Positions 1-12,999 of a stretch of 64,000 nt of DNA are shown here, piece after piece. The notes below the pieces were generated by a model, which saw nothing but the letters and a program-made list of their open reading frames with translations, made no database searches and was not told the origin of the DNA. Position numbers and translations under genes: made by a program. Origin of the DNA: Brachynemurus nebulosus. Taxonomy: Eukaryota > Arthropoda > Insecta > Neuroptera > Myrmeleontidae. Location: positions 3,571,829 to 3,635,828 of the forward strand of contig JAPWDM010000023.1 in assembly GCA_035578155.1 (NCBI GenBank), read 5' to 3'. Position 1 is the first letter of the stretch, and every line of letters begins with the position of its first letter.

Positions 1-1129
1 AAGCTCATTTTGAAGGGTGGCACTACGAAAATCGTGTAGAGCTGGATTTGAACATTCTGCATCAACTAAAATCTCACATTAGACAAAAAATGACTTAGCG
101 CCTTTTGGAATCCACCTCTTCATATATATACATCGATAACTATTTACAGTACCCGTACAATTTTCAGAAAATATTCCATGTACAGAAATGGTCTTGTTAC
201 AGTTTTATTATATGCAGAGATTTTAAATTTTATAAAAAAATCAACAAAAGAAATTTCTAAAAAAATTTTACAATTAATCAACATCAATTTTGCCGCAATA
301 ATTGATAGACTTTTATGAAATTTAGTAGCTGTTTAATCTTTAACACGCCAAACCCCCTAACTGAAACGTTCAATTATTATTTAGTTTCCCATTTGAAAGT
401 CTTAAGTTTGTAATAATTTTTCTAAGATTATAATGGTGGTAGCGTCGGGGAATGAAATTGTTGAATCAGATCCAGCGGACATGATCATAAGGACGCAATT
501 TTTAAAAATAATCTGATATCTGTTCATACTTCAAACTTTTACAAAACTTAATAAAACATAAAATGTTGCAACACTGGTGGGAGCGTATGGTAAACATTAA
601 TAATTAAAGGATCAAAAAATGACACACAAAAGTGTTAAATAAAAAAGTGTTACGTGTTTCATGTCGATTTATTTAAATGTGTATTGTTTTAAATGATCAC
701 TTTATTATTTAATAAAAGCTGTCACGCGAAACATATACAGTTTCATAACATTTTGGTTAAAGTTAGTATACTATTTTTAACCATATTATACTTGGTTTGG
801 ATCGGTTTTAACTTGACTTGGCGTGTGTAACCTTGCCTTTCTGCATATTGATATGTTCATTAATTTTATAACAAGATACTTTATATAACAACAATACTTA
901 CCAATGTCAATGTAGGCGTTTTTTTTTTTGTTTTTTTAACAATTCTTTGAATTTTTAATGAACTGTTTTGTTACCTCACCTCAAATGTAACCTTACAAAT
1001 AAAATTTTAAATAGTGTAATGGCACACTTGTAAATATTTATGATGTATTTAAAAAAGTAAACGTATATCTATTAGAAGAAAGGTAAGCCCTAGTTTTTTT
1101 AGGGTGTATATTTTTTTGAACGACTAAAG

Positions 1130-1400
1130 TTCCTGGTATTTAAGGAGAGATTCGTCAAAAAAAACAAAAAAGAAATCGATTAGAAAATCAAAAAGTTATG
1201 GGCATTTTAGTGCGCGCACTTTATTATAAATTCATTAACATTATGAAACTTTAAATGCTTTTTTCTGGAAACTACGTTTTTCGATATGGTTCCGCGTGTA
1301 TCTCAAAAAGTGTTTGAGGTATCGACATAAATCAAAGTGTATATTATTCCTCGATACCGTTATTTTGGCAGGAACTAGGATCTTTTGGTTCCGTAATATA
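1130..1400. repeat. Dispersed repeat, copy 1 (partner at 3760-4080)
   Basis: From AAAAAGTTATGGGCATTTTA through AACTTTAAATGCTTTTTTNTGGAAACTA, TATCTCAAAAAGT, CGATACCGTTATTTTGGCA and GGATCTTTTGGTT, this block recurs in the same orientation 2.7 kb to the right with roughly 85% identity by eye. No termini could be fixed. The family may connect to the 300-bp satellite-like repeats (both contain TTGATGACGTCATC-type stretches nearby). Confidence 0.7.
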
Positions 1401-1554
1401 TTTTTAAAATGGCGACCGTTTATAGTCGAGAAAAAACGGTAATTTTTGAGGATTTATTTTTAAGCAAAAACTTGATCAAATGTTCGTGATGACGTCATCG
1501 GGGTAAAAATTTTAATTTTTTCTTAGGGGGAGCTTTACTTGAGAGTCATTAAAA

Positions 1555-1745
1555 AAATCGATTTTTTTTTTTTGCAGAAATTGGTAGCTAATTATGTGCA
1601 GAATATGTTCCCAAAGTGATTTTGCTGAAAGTAATTCAAGGGAAGGTTTACTTAAGATTTGATAAAAAAAATCGATTTTTTTTTTGCCGAAATTGATAGC
1701 AAATTATGTGTAGAATATGTTCCTAAAGTAATTTTACTGAAAATA
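1555..1745. repeat. Two tandem ~120-bp repeat units
   Basis: AAAAAAATCGATTTTTTTTT followed by GCAGAAATTGGTAGC(T)AATTATGTG(C/T)AGAATATGTTCC occurs twice in tandem (1553 and 1664 onward). Non-coding. Confidence 0.65.
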
Positions 1746-1860
1746 ATTTAAAAACAAAATTCTTGCACATTAACCGAATCCAGCTTTCTAAAAAAAAAAA
1801 TTCAAAAAACGTAGTTCACGCAATAATGAGTATTAAATATAAAATTTTGAAAATACGTTT

Positions 1861-1971
<111 letters not shown>

Positions 1972-3759
1972 ATAATATCTCGGAACTACATTTTTGGAAC
2001 TGGTGGACACGATAACTCAAAAACTATTCGATGGATCCTTTTTTTTAAATTTTTTTATTTTAAAGATAATTCAATTCTTCGGCACCTCTACCTAAGTTCG
2101 ATACACTTTCAATATTTTTTTTATTTTTAAATTTACTTTAAAGAGCGAAAAATAAGACAAAAATCGTAATCAAAAGTTCAAACATCCGCCATTTTTTTTT
2201 CTTTCAGCAATTTACTGATATTATAGGTAGAGGTGCCGGTACTCTTCATACATTTTATAAATCTTTTTTGTTTTTGGATTTCGGTGGTTTATTACCGGCG
2301 CTAGGATGTCCCCCAACAAGGCATTGGATTTTCGGATCGTCACACTGCACTATCTATAAAATGGACACTTTTTTTATATTTTTCCTTGAAAAATTTTTTT
2401 TTTGTGTAGTTTAATACTTAATAAATATGTGCACAAAATTTGAAATTGATATTTACTTCCGTTCTTGAGAAAAAAATTCTAGAAAAATACATCATTTTTA
2501 AGGACTCTCGAGTAAACCTCCCCTTAATACTCATTATTTTTGAGTGGTCTCGTATAGATTTATTAATAACATTTAAGGAATTTTGGGGCGAATTTTCAAT
2601 TTCCGTTTTCAAAATGGCAAAATTCCATGTAAAACTGCGACTTACAGATAGATAAACATATGAAAACGTAACGTTACTACTGCCCGGCGCCACCACCCAC
2701 TATTTATTTAATATTTATTATTTACTACGTGTATTTTATTTACCCCCACCTACGCTTAACAAAATTTAGAGGTTGTGTTTATACATACAAACGACAGATG
2801 AAATTATACGCTAATTAAAACGTTATAATGTTTTTAAAAAATAATTCATCCCAACTGATAATTTAAGTACAGTGGCCATGAAATTAGTAATCTCGGATTT
2901 AATGAATTGTTACAACACTCTCAAATAAGGAGATATGTACTCTATTATTTTGAAAAACAATTCAAGAGATAAACAGTTATTATTATGTAAATTAAATATT
3001 GGAAAATTAATATTAAACAATTTTCCATATGGATCTATATATACCTATATTTTTTTTTTAATACAAGTAAATGTATTTTTAAATCAATCAAATACAGCTA
3101 TTGTTTTTGATATTCGTTAACGTTGAAACAGTTACGAAAAGGATAAAAGAGAACAAGCAATAATAATCTGATGACGTAAGTCGTAAATTTCGTATTACAT
3201 TACACAACGATTTATTTATTTATTTTTTTTTTTAATAGGTAAAGAAGAAAAGTTTGAAGAAAACCATCTAATCGATTTCAAAGATTCTTTGTTTTACTGA
3301 TGGATAGATGATACTTTACGTTTTAATATAAACTAGATTTTAAACGTAAATTTTTTTTGTAGGGCTCTGAGTCCTTAAATTAAAATAAATTAACCTTAAA
3401 AATAGTTTGCTAGGGTCCTGAAATGAATCTTTATTAATTTTTACATAAACAGCTAGACGGATATTGATCCAATTTTGCACAAATTATTATTATTTTGATA
3501 TTCTGGAAAAAAATATACGGAAGTATAGAATTGTCCTCCAGAAATCTGAAGCTCCAAAAAGAATCTAAAACTCACGTTTTTTGTTAAAAATTAAAGCTAT
3601 CAATATGGATCATTACAGGAAGATCTCAGTATGTGAAAATTAGATACATATTACTGGTACTGATTAGATATTACTCATTATAAAGAACTGATTTTATACA
3701 GGATTTCGGAATATCTGATTTAAAAGTAATCTGAAACCGCAAAGCACATAATTAAGGGA

Positions 3760-4080
3760 AGATTCACCAAAAGAAAAAAAAAATCGATTTTTTTCTTCAT
3801 GATTATGTTTTTTAAGGTGTTAGAAATATTCTCCTAAAATTAAATTTAAAAAAAAAAAATTAAAAATCAAAAAGTTATGGGCATTTTAGTGTGTGCAGAA
3901 TTATTACTATAATTCATTGACGTTATAAAACTTTAAATGCTTTTTTATGGAAACTATAGTTTTCGACATGGTTCAGCGTGTATCTTAAAAAGTATTTGAG
4001 GTACCGATATAAATTAAAGTGCATATTATTCTTCGATACAGTCATTTTGGCACGAACCTAGGATCTTTTGGTTTCGTATT
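3760..4080. repeat. Dispersed repeat, copy 2
   Basis: Same block as 1130-1400 in direct orientation, including AAAAAGTTATGGGCATTTTA, GGTTCAGCGTGTATC and GAACCTAGGATCTTTTGG. Differences are scattered substitutions and small indels, consistent with old copies. Confidence 0.7.
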
Positions 4081-5654
4081 ATATTTTCAAAATAGCGGTT
4101 GTTTATTTTTAAATTTCTCGCTGGCTTTTTATTTTTTTCCTAGATCCTAGTTAGTGCCATAACTGTATATATATATTTTCAGGAAATTCTTGATTTTTAG
4201 ATTTTAGTTCACTGGAGATCACTGGAGAACGCGTGGAATCATCAAGATGGAAAAATCTCGCAGTGCCGACTTCAACGCCATTTATACTCAGCTCATTTTT
4301 AAATTTAAAAAAAAATTATAATCTCAAGACATGTAGAAATAATATTACATACATACCTATATAGTTTTTTTAATAAAATATTTATTTGTATAAAAAAAAT
4401 AATAAAAAAAGGTCAATTTTTGATGTTTTATTAGCGAATTTCCCCTTAAGTTGCGTAAGAAGACTTCTATAAACCAGGTGACTTGATTAGAAAGGAAGGG
4501 GGGAATTAATATTTTAGATGTTAAAATGTATGCAAGTTTTGTGCAAGGTTACGTGAAGAGGCAAAGACGGGTCAAAAAACAGTATCAACGGGACTATGTA
4601 AGAAATTTTTCCAAATAAAATATTCTAGAAATGATAATACTGATAATTTTAAATATCGGTCAAGGAGAGCGATATACATTCATTCACTTATGTATTAAAA
4701 AATTGTATTATTATTTATTGTTTATATACCGAATGTCTTCTGTATATTACGTTAATACTTTTCAAAAAAAAAAAAAAAAAAAAAAAAACTTAATTCAATC
4801 CGTTAACAGATACAAAATAGGCGGAAGTTTGTACTTGTCACAAATAGGACTTAAAATAATTTGACAAATCTCCTAAACCAATCCTACTATTAGATAAAAT
4901 TTTGTCAAGTTCGGTTAATCAATTTTAATCATAAAAAATTTTTTTTGTCTCAAAATGCCGGACATTTTACTGCCAGTGATAACTACAATAGATAAGGTTA
5001 CAAAAAAAAAAAAGAAAGAATCAGAGATGTCAACATCAAAAAAAAATGACACTCTAGGAATTTGCAGAATATAACTTATACTAAACTATGTTGGTAAAAT
5101 TGAACATTACTATAGTTATACTGTATTTCGAAAAAGCTATCACAGATAGCGACACTTGTACAAGTGAATATATACGTATCAAAGCATTTTAAGTCGCCAT
5201 ATTACACGATGAGTTAACTCGTCTTAATCATTAGAAGAGTTAAATAGTCTAGAAAGAGTATATGATTAGAAAAAAAATACCAAATATCGTCGGATATGAA
5301 CTCCATTAAACGCGTTGTTTAATAATCATATTAACTTATTGCTCATTATACGTAAAACATACTGTATCATTACATATTATATATGTATACTTTTGAATAA
5401 TCGTCAATAAAAATTAATCAATAGACTTTACACATTTATAAATTAATACTTATGTATAAAAATGGAAATGACAAAATTATTTGAATTTTTTTGTGCAAAA
5501 AGTTTAGTTGATTCTGTTTACTCATATTCTTATTATGTATATTTTATATGTCGGTGACATCATCGATAGATTTAGATATACAAAATAAGTAAAAAAAATA
5601 AGAATTCTGCAAATACATATATTATTTTATTATTATAATTTTTTAAAAATAATG

Positions 5655-5655
<1 letters not shown>

Positions 5656-5724
<69 letters not shown>

Positions 5725-5735
5725 GTATATATATA
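5656..5735. repeat. (AT)n microsatellite
   Basis: About 80 bp of alternating AT, interrupted by two ATGT variants at the right end. Confidence 0.97.
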
Positions 5736-8074
5736 ACCGATTTTTAGCGCCACAGTAATGATGATAACTGATTATTGATAAAAGCATTTGAAATTCACTG
5801 TAATTTTTATAAGAAATCGGAAATATTCGAACACATCTATTTTCGGTTTAACACACGAAATTGCCACGCCCTTTCCTTTTGACATTAGACAAAAATATTT
5901 ATTAATACGCAACCAAGTAAATCATTAAATACGTTACAAATAAATTATTTTAGTGTTGGCCTGGTTGGCCATGAACTCATGGAATTGCGTTCAGGTTATG
6001 TGATGAATGATGTAACATAACCTTGTACAGACGCGGCGACCATTGAAAATTAAGCATTGAGGTTAACGAAAAAACCTCACATAAATCACAGTAATAGGTG
6101 TGTGAAAGAATTTTTCTTTTATTTAAAAATTTTCACGTAAAAGGTTATGTTCCATAGTAAGGTTATGTTTTTAAGAAAGTTTTAATTTTCAACAGTGGAG
6201 TATTATAAGATGGAGATCTAACTCATATGAGAGGAATTGACAAAACTGGTCAGGAAAATGGTAAATATAAGGCTTTCTTTTTTTATCACTCGCGGCGTTA
6301 ATAATGCTCGAATACTGATGTGAATATAGCGAATATAGTAACATAAAACGGATAAAACAGAATGTAACTACAGTAGTTATTCTCAAATAGAAACACGTCG
6401 GGACTGGGGAAGTGAGTGTTTCCATTTGAGAATCACCAATGTCCGTTGATGATATTTAATGATAAGGAAATACATAGAAATTACATATGTATGAAATAAA
6501 CTCTTATAGTTTAAATTACTTTATACGGCGGATATACAATGGTACTGACTCCGATTTTACATAGTGACGTCAGCGAATTATATAATATACAATGTAAATG
6601 ATGCGACTCAAAATAAAAATAATTGTTAAGTTTATTTTAAAACCCACTTTATAACTGAGTTGTACATTGAAAAAGATTCCAGAAGATTCTATTCAAAAGC
6701 TAACAAAGATTGTTCCATTTGAGAATAAGTACTGTACCGCTTTCGTATTCGTCGAACACGAGTGCCATCTTTGATTTGGACACTTTTTTGAATACATTGA
6801 GTTTCGTCTCCTTGTCTAATCTCCATATTTTCAACGATGGTAATGACATCATCAAATGTCCACCGAAATAAATTTTCATTTAATAAATAATAACTTAATA
6901 ATGATATTAAGTTAGTAATTCAATAATTCACTACGTCAATATGTATATTATTTTATTTACTTGTCTATTCAAATATTATTGAAATATCTGACAGGTTTCA
7001 ATAATAAAATTTTATACAATAGAAACACTTGTTGTAAAATTATTTATTCATGCTTCCGTAACTTATTAATTGTATATTCAAATTTTTTTATTGCTCGCTG
7101 TAATTTAATTTGCTTTGAATTAATTTTATTACATGCTACAAGCAATGGTAATAATATGTGCTATTAAATTTAGAGATTCATTTGATAATAAATTATTAAT
7201 TTAAAAAACATGTTTAAGGGGTGTCGTACGTTCAGACTAAGTGGAAAGAAAACTCTACATATCTTCTTGGCTTCTTAGAATTTTCTTATATCATTCGAAA
7301 AGAAAAAGCGACAGGGATTATTCTTTTTTTTAAAAATATTTTTATATAAAACCATCTATAGGCGGGATTTCAAGAAAAATATTGGGGAGGCAAGGAACAT
7401 ATATTTTAATATAAAAACCACAAATGCTTGATTTAATTCCTGCATTCTCACCCGTTTTCTTCTGCCATATCATTTTAATAAATCTTGTTCAAGTTTTTTT
7501 ATTCGCACGAATATTAGGGGGCAGTTTCCCCCCCCCCCCCCGCTGCCCCGCTCTAAACCCCACCAATGAAACCATCACTAACAACATACTGCTCATATCA
7601 AAGATTGGAATGAAATTTTATTTATTTTGGTACAATTCACTGTTTGGGTTTTAGGACCACTCCAAATTTTATTTCAAATTTCATAAAGGTAGATGTTAAA
7701 TATCCATAAAAAAACTAAAAAGAGGTAATGAAAAAATTAAATTTTTTACAATTTTGTGCACCCCTTTTTGAATCGCCTTAAGAAAAGTTAAAACTTTTCA
7801 CCCGTGTCATCTTTTTTATAGATAAAAATGTTTTTAGCTATTTTTTTATCGTTGAGGATGAATAATTAAATTTTACTAAAAATATTACGGTGAATGAATT
7901 GTTGAATTCTTAATTGCATACGAAACTAACTTTTAACTTATTTATATTTTCCAATTAAAACCAGTTTTATAAAAAAGGAAAAGATGTATTTTTTTTGTGG
8001 TATTTAATAATAGATGTAATTTTCTATAATTAAAATGATTTAATATGTCTTTAGTTTGTTAGAATACTACTTAT

Positions 8075-8294
8075 CAGTGCCGTAATTACGTCTTCGGCGG
8101 CCCCGGGGCAGAAAATACATTGGGGGCCCCTACGCAGGAAAAACGGTGACCTTTTTCTTTTGCTTGTCAGTCGTTTCGTGCCCAAATTTTACAGAAATAC
8201 CGCCAAGAAATAATTCTTGTATTCTTTTGTTGGCCCCCTTTGGTTCGGGGCCCCGGGGCAATGCCCCGTCTGCCCCAGCCTAGTTACGGCCCTG
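8075..8294. mobile_element. hAT MITE with perfect 8-bp target duplication
   Basis: Termini CAGTGCCGTAATTACG and CCTAGTTACGGCCCTG are imperfect inverted repeats of the hAT type (CAG...CTG). The flanks are identical: CTACTTAT at 8067-8074 and 8295-8302. The 220-bp body is GC-rich (GGCCCCGGGGCA repeated) and non-coding, so it depends on a transposase elsewhere. Confidence 0.92.
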
Positions 8295-8540
8295 CTACTT
8301 ATGGTCAAATTAAATTGATTATCTAATTAATATAATATGTAATATTATAATTAAAATAATATATTTATTGAAATTTCATCCTTAAGCAATTTATCATTTT
8401 AATTGTGCAGAAATGACATCATTTTATGTGGGCATAGTCGCCATACAACGTAAATTTAGGATCACTTTAAGTCTGTCCGATCACTTTAATTGAATATGCA
8501 ATTTCGAAAAGGGCACATCTCGCATATTTTGATAAATACG

Positions 8541-8916
8541 TTTTTTCAAATAAATCAATTCTAAATGCTTCCCTCTACCTATTATATGCGAAAACGGAAC
8601 ATTATGAGTTTGTTTTTGATCCTAAAAAACCTAGTGAAGTAATTGCAAAAAATTATATAGATAGTATCTCTGAAGAAATTTTCGTTCTTTCTAGAATAAA
8701 AGGCATTTGCAGTAACTTGCCAAGCGAAGAATATCAAGCTTATAATGGCAAAGTACCCATTAATAAATTAAAAGTGGCAGATATTGCAAATTTTATGACG
8801 AAATACTGCAATGGCCAACTACAAACGAAACAGAGGCTCCAGAAGAAGATTTTTGAAAAAAGTCCATTTATTATCTTTAATTTAAGTATTATGTTTAATT
8901 TTAGATACCTAAAATA
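8541..8916 (+). pseudogene. Unidentified protein fragment inside the TIR element
   Basis: An open frame with protein-like composition and no ATG at its start. It reads ...ILNASLYLLYAKTEHYEFVF, DPKKPSEVIAKNYIDSI, SEEIFVLSRIKGICSNL, PSEEYQAYNGKVPINKLK, VADIANFMTKYCNG, then a Lys/Gln-rich end and a stop. The PINKLKVADIANFM helix and FDPKKPSEVIA look like a genuine folded protein tail. I do not recognise the family; a transposon-encoded or captured host-gene fragment are both possible. No splice site was assigned. Confidence 0.45.
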
Positions 8917-9022
8917 AAAATTTCGCCAAATTTATATGGGTTTTTCTTTAAATTATGTGAATTCAATATCATAAATTTCGAAAAGGGCACATCTCACAAA
9001 TTTAAAATATCTAAAATATACA

Positions 9023-9249
9023 ATTGGCGACGCAAAGATTACGCGAGCGCTCCTGGTTTTTTAAATTAGAAGCTGTATCAAGTAAAAATTTTTGTATACG
9101 TTTAATTGTCGGTAGAAAAATGTACTATACAAATTATGCGCAGATTACTAGATTTTATATCGCCCAGTAATCGTATACGTATATTTTTACTTGATGCTAG
9201 TTCTAATTTTACCACCAGAGGCGCGAGTGAGAATCTTTGCGTCGCCAAT
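9023..9249. mobile_element. Palindromic MITE nested in the 8.5-9.4 kb element
   Basis: Long inverted repeat: ATTGGCGACGCAAAGATTAC ... GCGCTCCTGGT on the left and ACCACCAGAGGCGCGAGTGA ... TTTGCGTCGCCAAT on the right, with the pairing continuing inward (TTCTAATTTTACC and ACTTGAT/ATCAAGT). 227 bp, a near-complete hairpin. Target duplication unclear. Confidence 0.75.
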
Positions 9250-10258
9250 ATAATAAGGTTAAGATCAAAATATTTCTGTGACTTCGATCACAAATTGGCC
9301 CCAGAATCTAACTCATAATAATTTTTTAAAATTCATTATACTTCTTTAAAAAATATTAGTTTTTTTTTTATTTCCTGAAAAGTTTAAAAATTCAGACATG
9401 TGCTCTTTTCGAAATTGCGTATTCAATTAGAGGGAGAAATTCATATGACAGTCGTTACCACGGTAACTACTGTGGTTATAACCATACGACGATTACCATT
9501 ACAAACGACAAAACATTCTAGTGAGTGACTAATAACAAAAATAAAGACAGGTATTTCGACAGAAATTTCGATTAATCGTACATTGCACTATTTGCTAAAT
9601 TACTGCAATCGAATTATTAATAATGCTAAGTTTACCGACCTGCTGGCTATTAAACCAACCATTCAGGTAACAATAATAATACATATTAGTGACGCGAGAT
9701 AAGCAGGCAAATACATACTTCACGTGTTTTGTAGGTGTAAAAGATATGGAAATTTTATTATTATCATTATTATTATTTTACTAATCATAAATAAATAAGA
9801 TAAATTTAAAAGTGTGTAGGCAAAAACGACAACGCCTCCAGAGTGAAAAAAAATTGAACTAGTAAATACCGCGCCTGTTTTACTTTGTATAATATGAATT
9901 GTATTAAAAATAAATATTGCAAACTGGAGAAAGTACATGATTAAAAAGAAATAAGTCATTTCTTAGTAAAATCATATGTCATAAAAATCTTTTTTTCTAT
10001 TCAATACCACAACAACCACATTTGTAATGATTTTGTAACTGGAATACTAAGGGACTTAAGAAATTGATATAAATAAATATGAATAATTACTCGTTACCTA
10101 AAGATCTGGACATTTGCACGCGTAAGTAGTATACTGATCTAATTGAAAGTTTCAGTTATACATAATCCTGTTTTGTGCAATTAATTAATTTGCATGACAC
10201 TGACGCAGTCCAATCGAAAGTAGGGGGCCTTCTATGGATATTTAACATGCAAATTTTA

Positions 10259-11143
10259 AAGTCCCTACACTAAATAGAATCGGGACGAGATTCTCGATAG
10301 TTCGCCATTTTCAATCAAAAGTTCACGTAAAAAAAATTGTAAATAAATTAAATATTTAAAAAAAATATCATTTAACCCTTTGCACTCGATGGGCGCCGCC
10401 ACGGCAACACAATAAATGTTAATTCCACAATAAATATTAATTCCACTCGTTAGGCGCCGCAGCGGCGCCATAAACAATAGGTACGTATTTTATTATTTAC
10501 AACACGCTAGGGGGCCTAAGGCCCGATTTACATTAACGCTCCGCTCTCAGTACGATATCACTCCGCTCCCGGTTCGATAAAATATTCTTACATAATAAAT
10601 AATGAGTGTATTCACATCATCGCTCTGATATCGGTCCGATATCAGTCATGGTTCGCTCTCGCTTCAATACCGCTCCAATACCAATACCACTGAGATAATA
10701 TTTTATCGGAGCGATATCAGACCCTATATCGATGATAGTGAACACGTTTTTGATTCCACTTCGCTTCGTTTCTCAGCCTTCTTCATGTATTTGAAAATTA
10801 TTATATTAGGCAAACATGATACAACACAACGACGCGACATCTTGCTACAATACATTGTGATACTAACTAATAGATATATTGTATTATGGATATTATATTC
10901 TCCTAATACAATAGTGTTTGCAGCGTTTTAAAACTACTGTCGAGTAGCTGAGTACCCATACTAAAAAATGGTTCGAGTGCAAAGGGTTAATTTAACCTAG
11001 AAAGGATATTTTTTACATTAAAAATTTTTAATTGTTAATAATAATTATGTGCTCAAACATATGATAATTAATTTTGACATTTTTCGCTCTTTCTTTGAAA
11101 ATGACTGTTCTGTCATATCCCGACTCTATTTAGTATAGGAATC
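10259..11143. mobile_element. TA-type MITE (GAGTCCCTATAATA family), copy d, interrupted by a TTAA element
   Basis: Ends AAGTCCCTACACTAAATAGA and TCTATTTAGTATAGGAATC are inverted relatives of the ends of the intact copies at 11599, 21440 and 45628. The body (AAATAAATTAAATATTT ... AACCTAGAAAG) is the reverse complement of those copies. It is split by the 611-bp TTAA-flanked insertion at 10376-10986. Confidence 0.75.
10376..10986. mobile_element. TTAA-flanked piggyBac-type element nested in a MITE
   Basis: Terminal inverted repeats CCCTTTGCACTCGA / TCGAGTGCAAAGGG, flanked on both sides by TTAA (10372-10375 and 10987-10990), the piggyBac target. GGCGCCGC-rich subterminal motifs occur at the left end. 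The interior holds a GC-richer CGCTC/GATATC segment (10508-10780) that may be a further insertion. No transposase is visible. The empty-site paralogue is at 11241-11500. Confidence 0.82.
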
Positions 11144-11240
11144 CCATGTCCCTGCCACTCTCCATATAGTCCATTATAAAAAAAATTGGACCGTTTACTG
11201 ACGCCGCTGTAACTAATATATCAGATGGCGTTGATGATAC

Positions 11241-11500
11241 TTGAATAAAATAGAGTCGGGACATGAGTTTTGATAGTTCGCTATTTTTCATCAAAGATTA
11301 ATCTAAAATAAATTGGAAATAAATTAAATATTTAAAAAAAAATACTTTAATTCAACCTAGAAAGATTAATTAAATTAAAAAATTTTAATTCTTCGTTAAC
11401 ACATAACTTGGTGACGATACTTTTGTATTCAATCATATGATAATTAATTTTGACATCTATTTGATGAAAAATGCTCACATGTCCCAACTCTATTTAGTAT
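11241..11500. mobile_element. TA-type MITE, copy e (unoccupied paralogue of copy d)
   Basis: AATAGAGTCGGGACATGAG, TTTGATAGTTCGCTATTTTT ... ATACTTTAATTCAACCTAGA ... CCCAACTCTATTTAGTATGC. Same orientation and body as copy d, but continuous where copy d holds the TTAA element. Left end partly lost. Confidence 0.72.
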
Positions 11501-11598
11501 GCTCCAATACCATTAGCGCCACGTAGCGAACTGTGACGTTAAAAGTTCGTCCTTGAAAACAAGTGGCAGGGACATGAGGGATCCTCTAGGAAACACTA

Positions 11599-11902
11599 GA
11601 GTCCCTATAATAAGAGTCGTAACATGTCATCCATTTTCTTTCCAAAACAGGGCGGGAAGCTTTAAAATTAATCATCACATGTTTGAGTAAATTAATATTC
11701 TTTGAGTTCATAATTATTGTTAATAAGTTATGAATTAATGAACAATTAAAGGGTTTTAATTCAATTATTCTTTCTAGGTTAATCTAAATGATTTTTGTTA
11801 ATATTTAATTTATTTTCAATGTATTTTACGCAAACTTTGGACAGAAAATGCCGGAACCAATCAGCGTCCAGCACACATGTTACAACTCTATTATAGGCAC
11901 TC
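11599..11902. mobile_element. TA-type MITE, copy a
   Basis: TA|GAGTCCCTATAATAAGAGTC ... AACTCTATTATAGGCACTC|TA, 304 bp. Terminal inverted repeats and TA duplications indicate a Tc1/mariner-class non-autonomous element. Copies b and c are 304 and 306 bp. Non-coding. Confidence 0.85.
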
Positions 11903-12660
11903 TAACAAACATGTAATAGGACGGCCATCTATGATTATTAAATAAAAATTAGTAGCAGGACAGAGCCATCTATGAACCAAAACAGGAAAAGCCGTTAAAA
12001 ACATATATACGTATAAATGCGCGTTAAAAATAATTTTTCAAATTTTTTTCTTTAAATCGTGTACAAAATTGTATAATTTATTCTAACCTTATTAAAGTAA
12101 TAAAATTTATAACCTAATTTGACATTTACATATGCATGGTATGAATAAAAGCGATTATTTTTCCTTTAAATATATTTCATTCTTGCTATTATAAATTATC
12201 ACGAAATTACGTCATTGTCATGAGAAAAAGCCAACGGCCACTAATTATGGGCCACAACGTAATTTTGTATCATTAATTTTATTATAAATTAATTTTATGA
12301 CTATGATTAAGTCATTGATGCTAAAGTACTTGAACACTTGTTATTATAGTAAGTATTAGCTACTACTAGGGTTATTCAAATTGGAATTAAAATAACATCA
12401 TATCTATAAATAGAATTTTTTAAACGTAACAGAAGGTGTAATTTATTAACTCGTTTCATTTTCTGTTTAATTTGTTAATGATTTTTTTTCGCATAAACTT
12501 CTAATGTATAATTAAGCAATTAATATGTATGTATGAAGCAATTAATTTTAAAGTTGTTATTAAACGTTTATGCTCGATATGTTGGTGTTTCTAATCTAAT
12601 TTTATAAGTAAATCGTGTGATAATAATAAATAAACGTTTTTATACTGACTTTCATGTGAA

Positions 12661-12866
12661 CAGACCCGTAGAAGATTTTTAGCGCTACCTATGTCTAAAA
12701 CATGGGGCCCCCGCGTGTTGGGAATGCCTGATGATGCCTGATGGCACCGGAAACATATCGAATTAAACACAGAATCGTTGGGAAAAAATTAAATTTTTAA
12801 ATTAGCTAGTAAGTGTGTTATGACTTGTCCAATTATTGGGGCTTGCCTCAATTCGCTACGGCCCTG
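12661..12866. mobile_element. Degraded hAT MITE
   Basis: CAGACCCGTAG ... CTACGGCCCTG termini, flanked by CATGTGAA and CCTGTAAA (6 of 8 identical). Interior has GGGGCCCCCGCG and a duplicated TGATGCCTGATG. Confidence 0.6.
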
Positions 12867-12999
12867 CCTGTAAATGGAAGTGGTAAAAAAGAAAGCTGTA
12901 TATAGAAATTTATGTATATTTAAAAAATAGATTAGCATACTAAATTACTAACACAGTTGGCCGATAGGTGGCAACATATATGCGAATACATTTTGACGT

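Larger units (their letters stand above)
8487..9429. mobile_element. TIR element carrying a protein fragment and a nested palindrome
   Basis: Inverted ends: TAATTGAATATGCAATTTCG plus AAAAGGGCACATCT on the left, matched on the right by ATGTGCTCTTTTCG plus AAATTGCGTATTCAATTA. A third partial copy of the end (ATTTCGAAAAGGGCACATCTC) lies at about 8975, suggesting a rearranged or composite element. Inside are the reading frame at 8541-8916 and the palindrome at 9023-9249. Superfamily not recognised. Confidence 0.65.

Noticed and set aside
10265..10477. Minus-strand frame over the nested TTAA element
   Set aside because: Crosses the insertion boundary of a non-coding element and has no recognisable domain.
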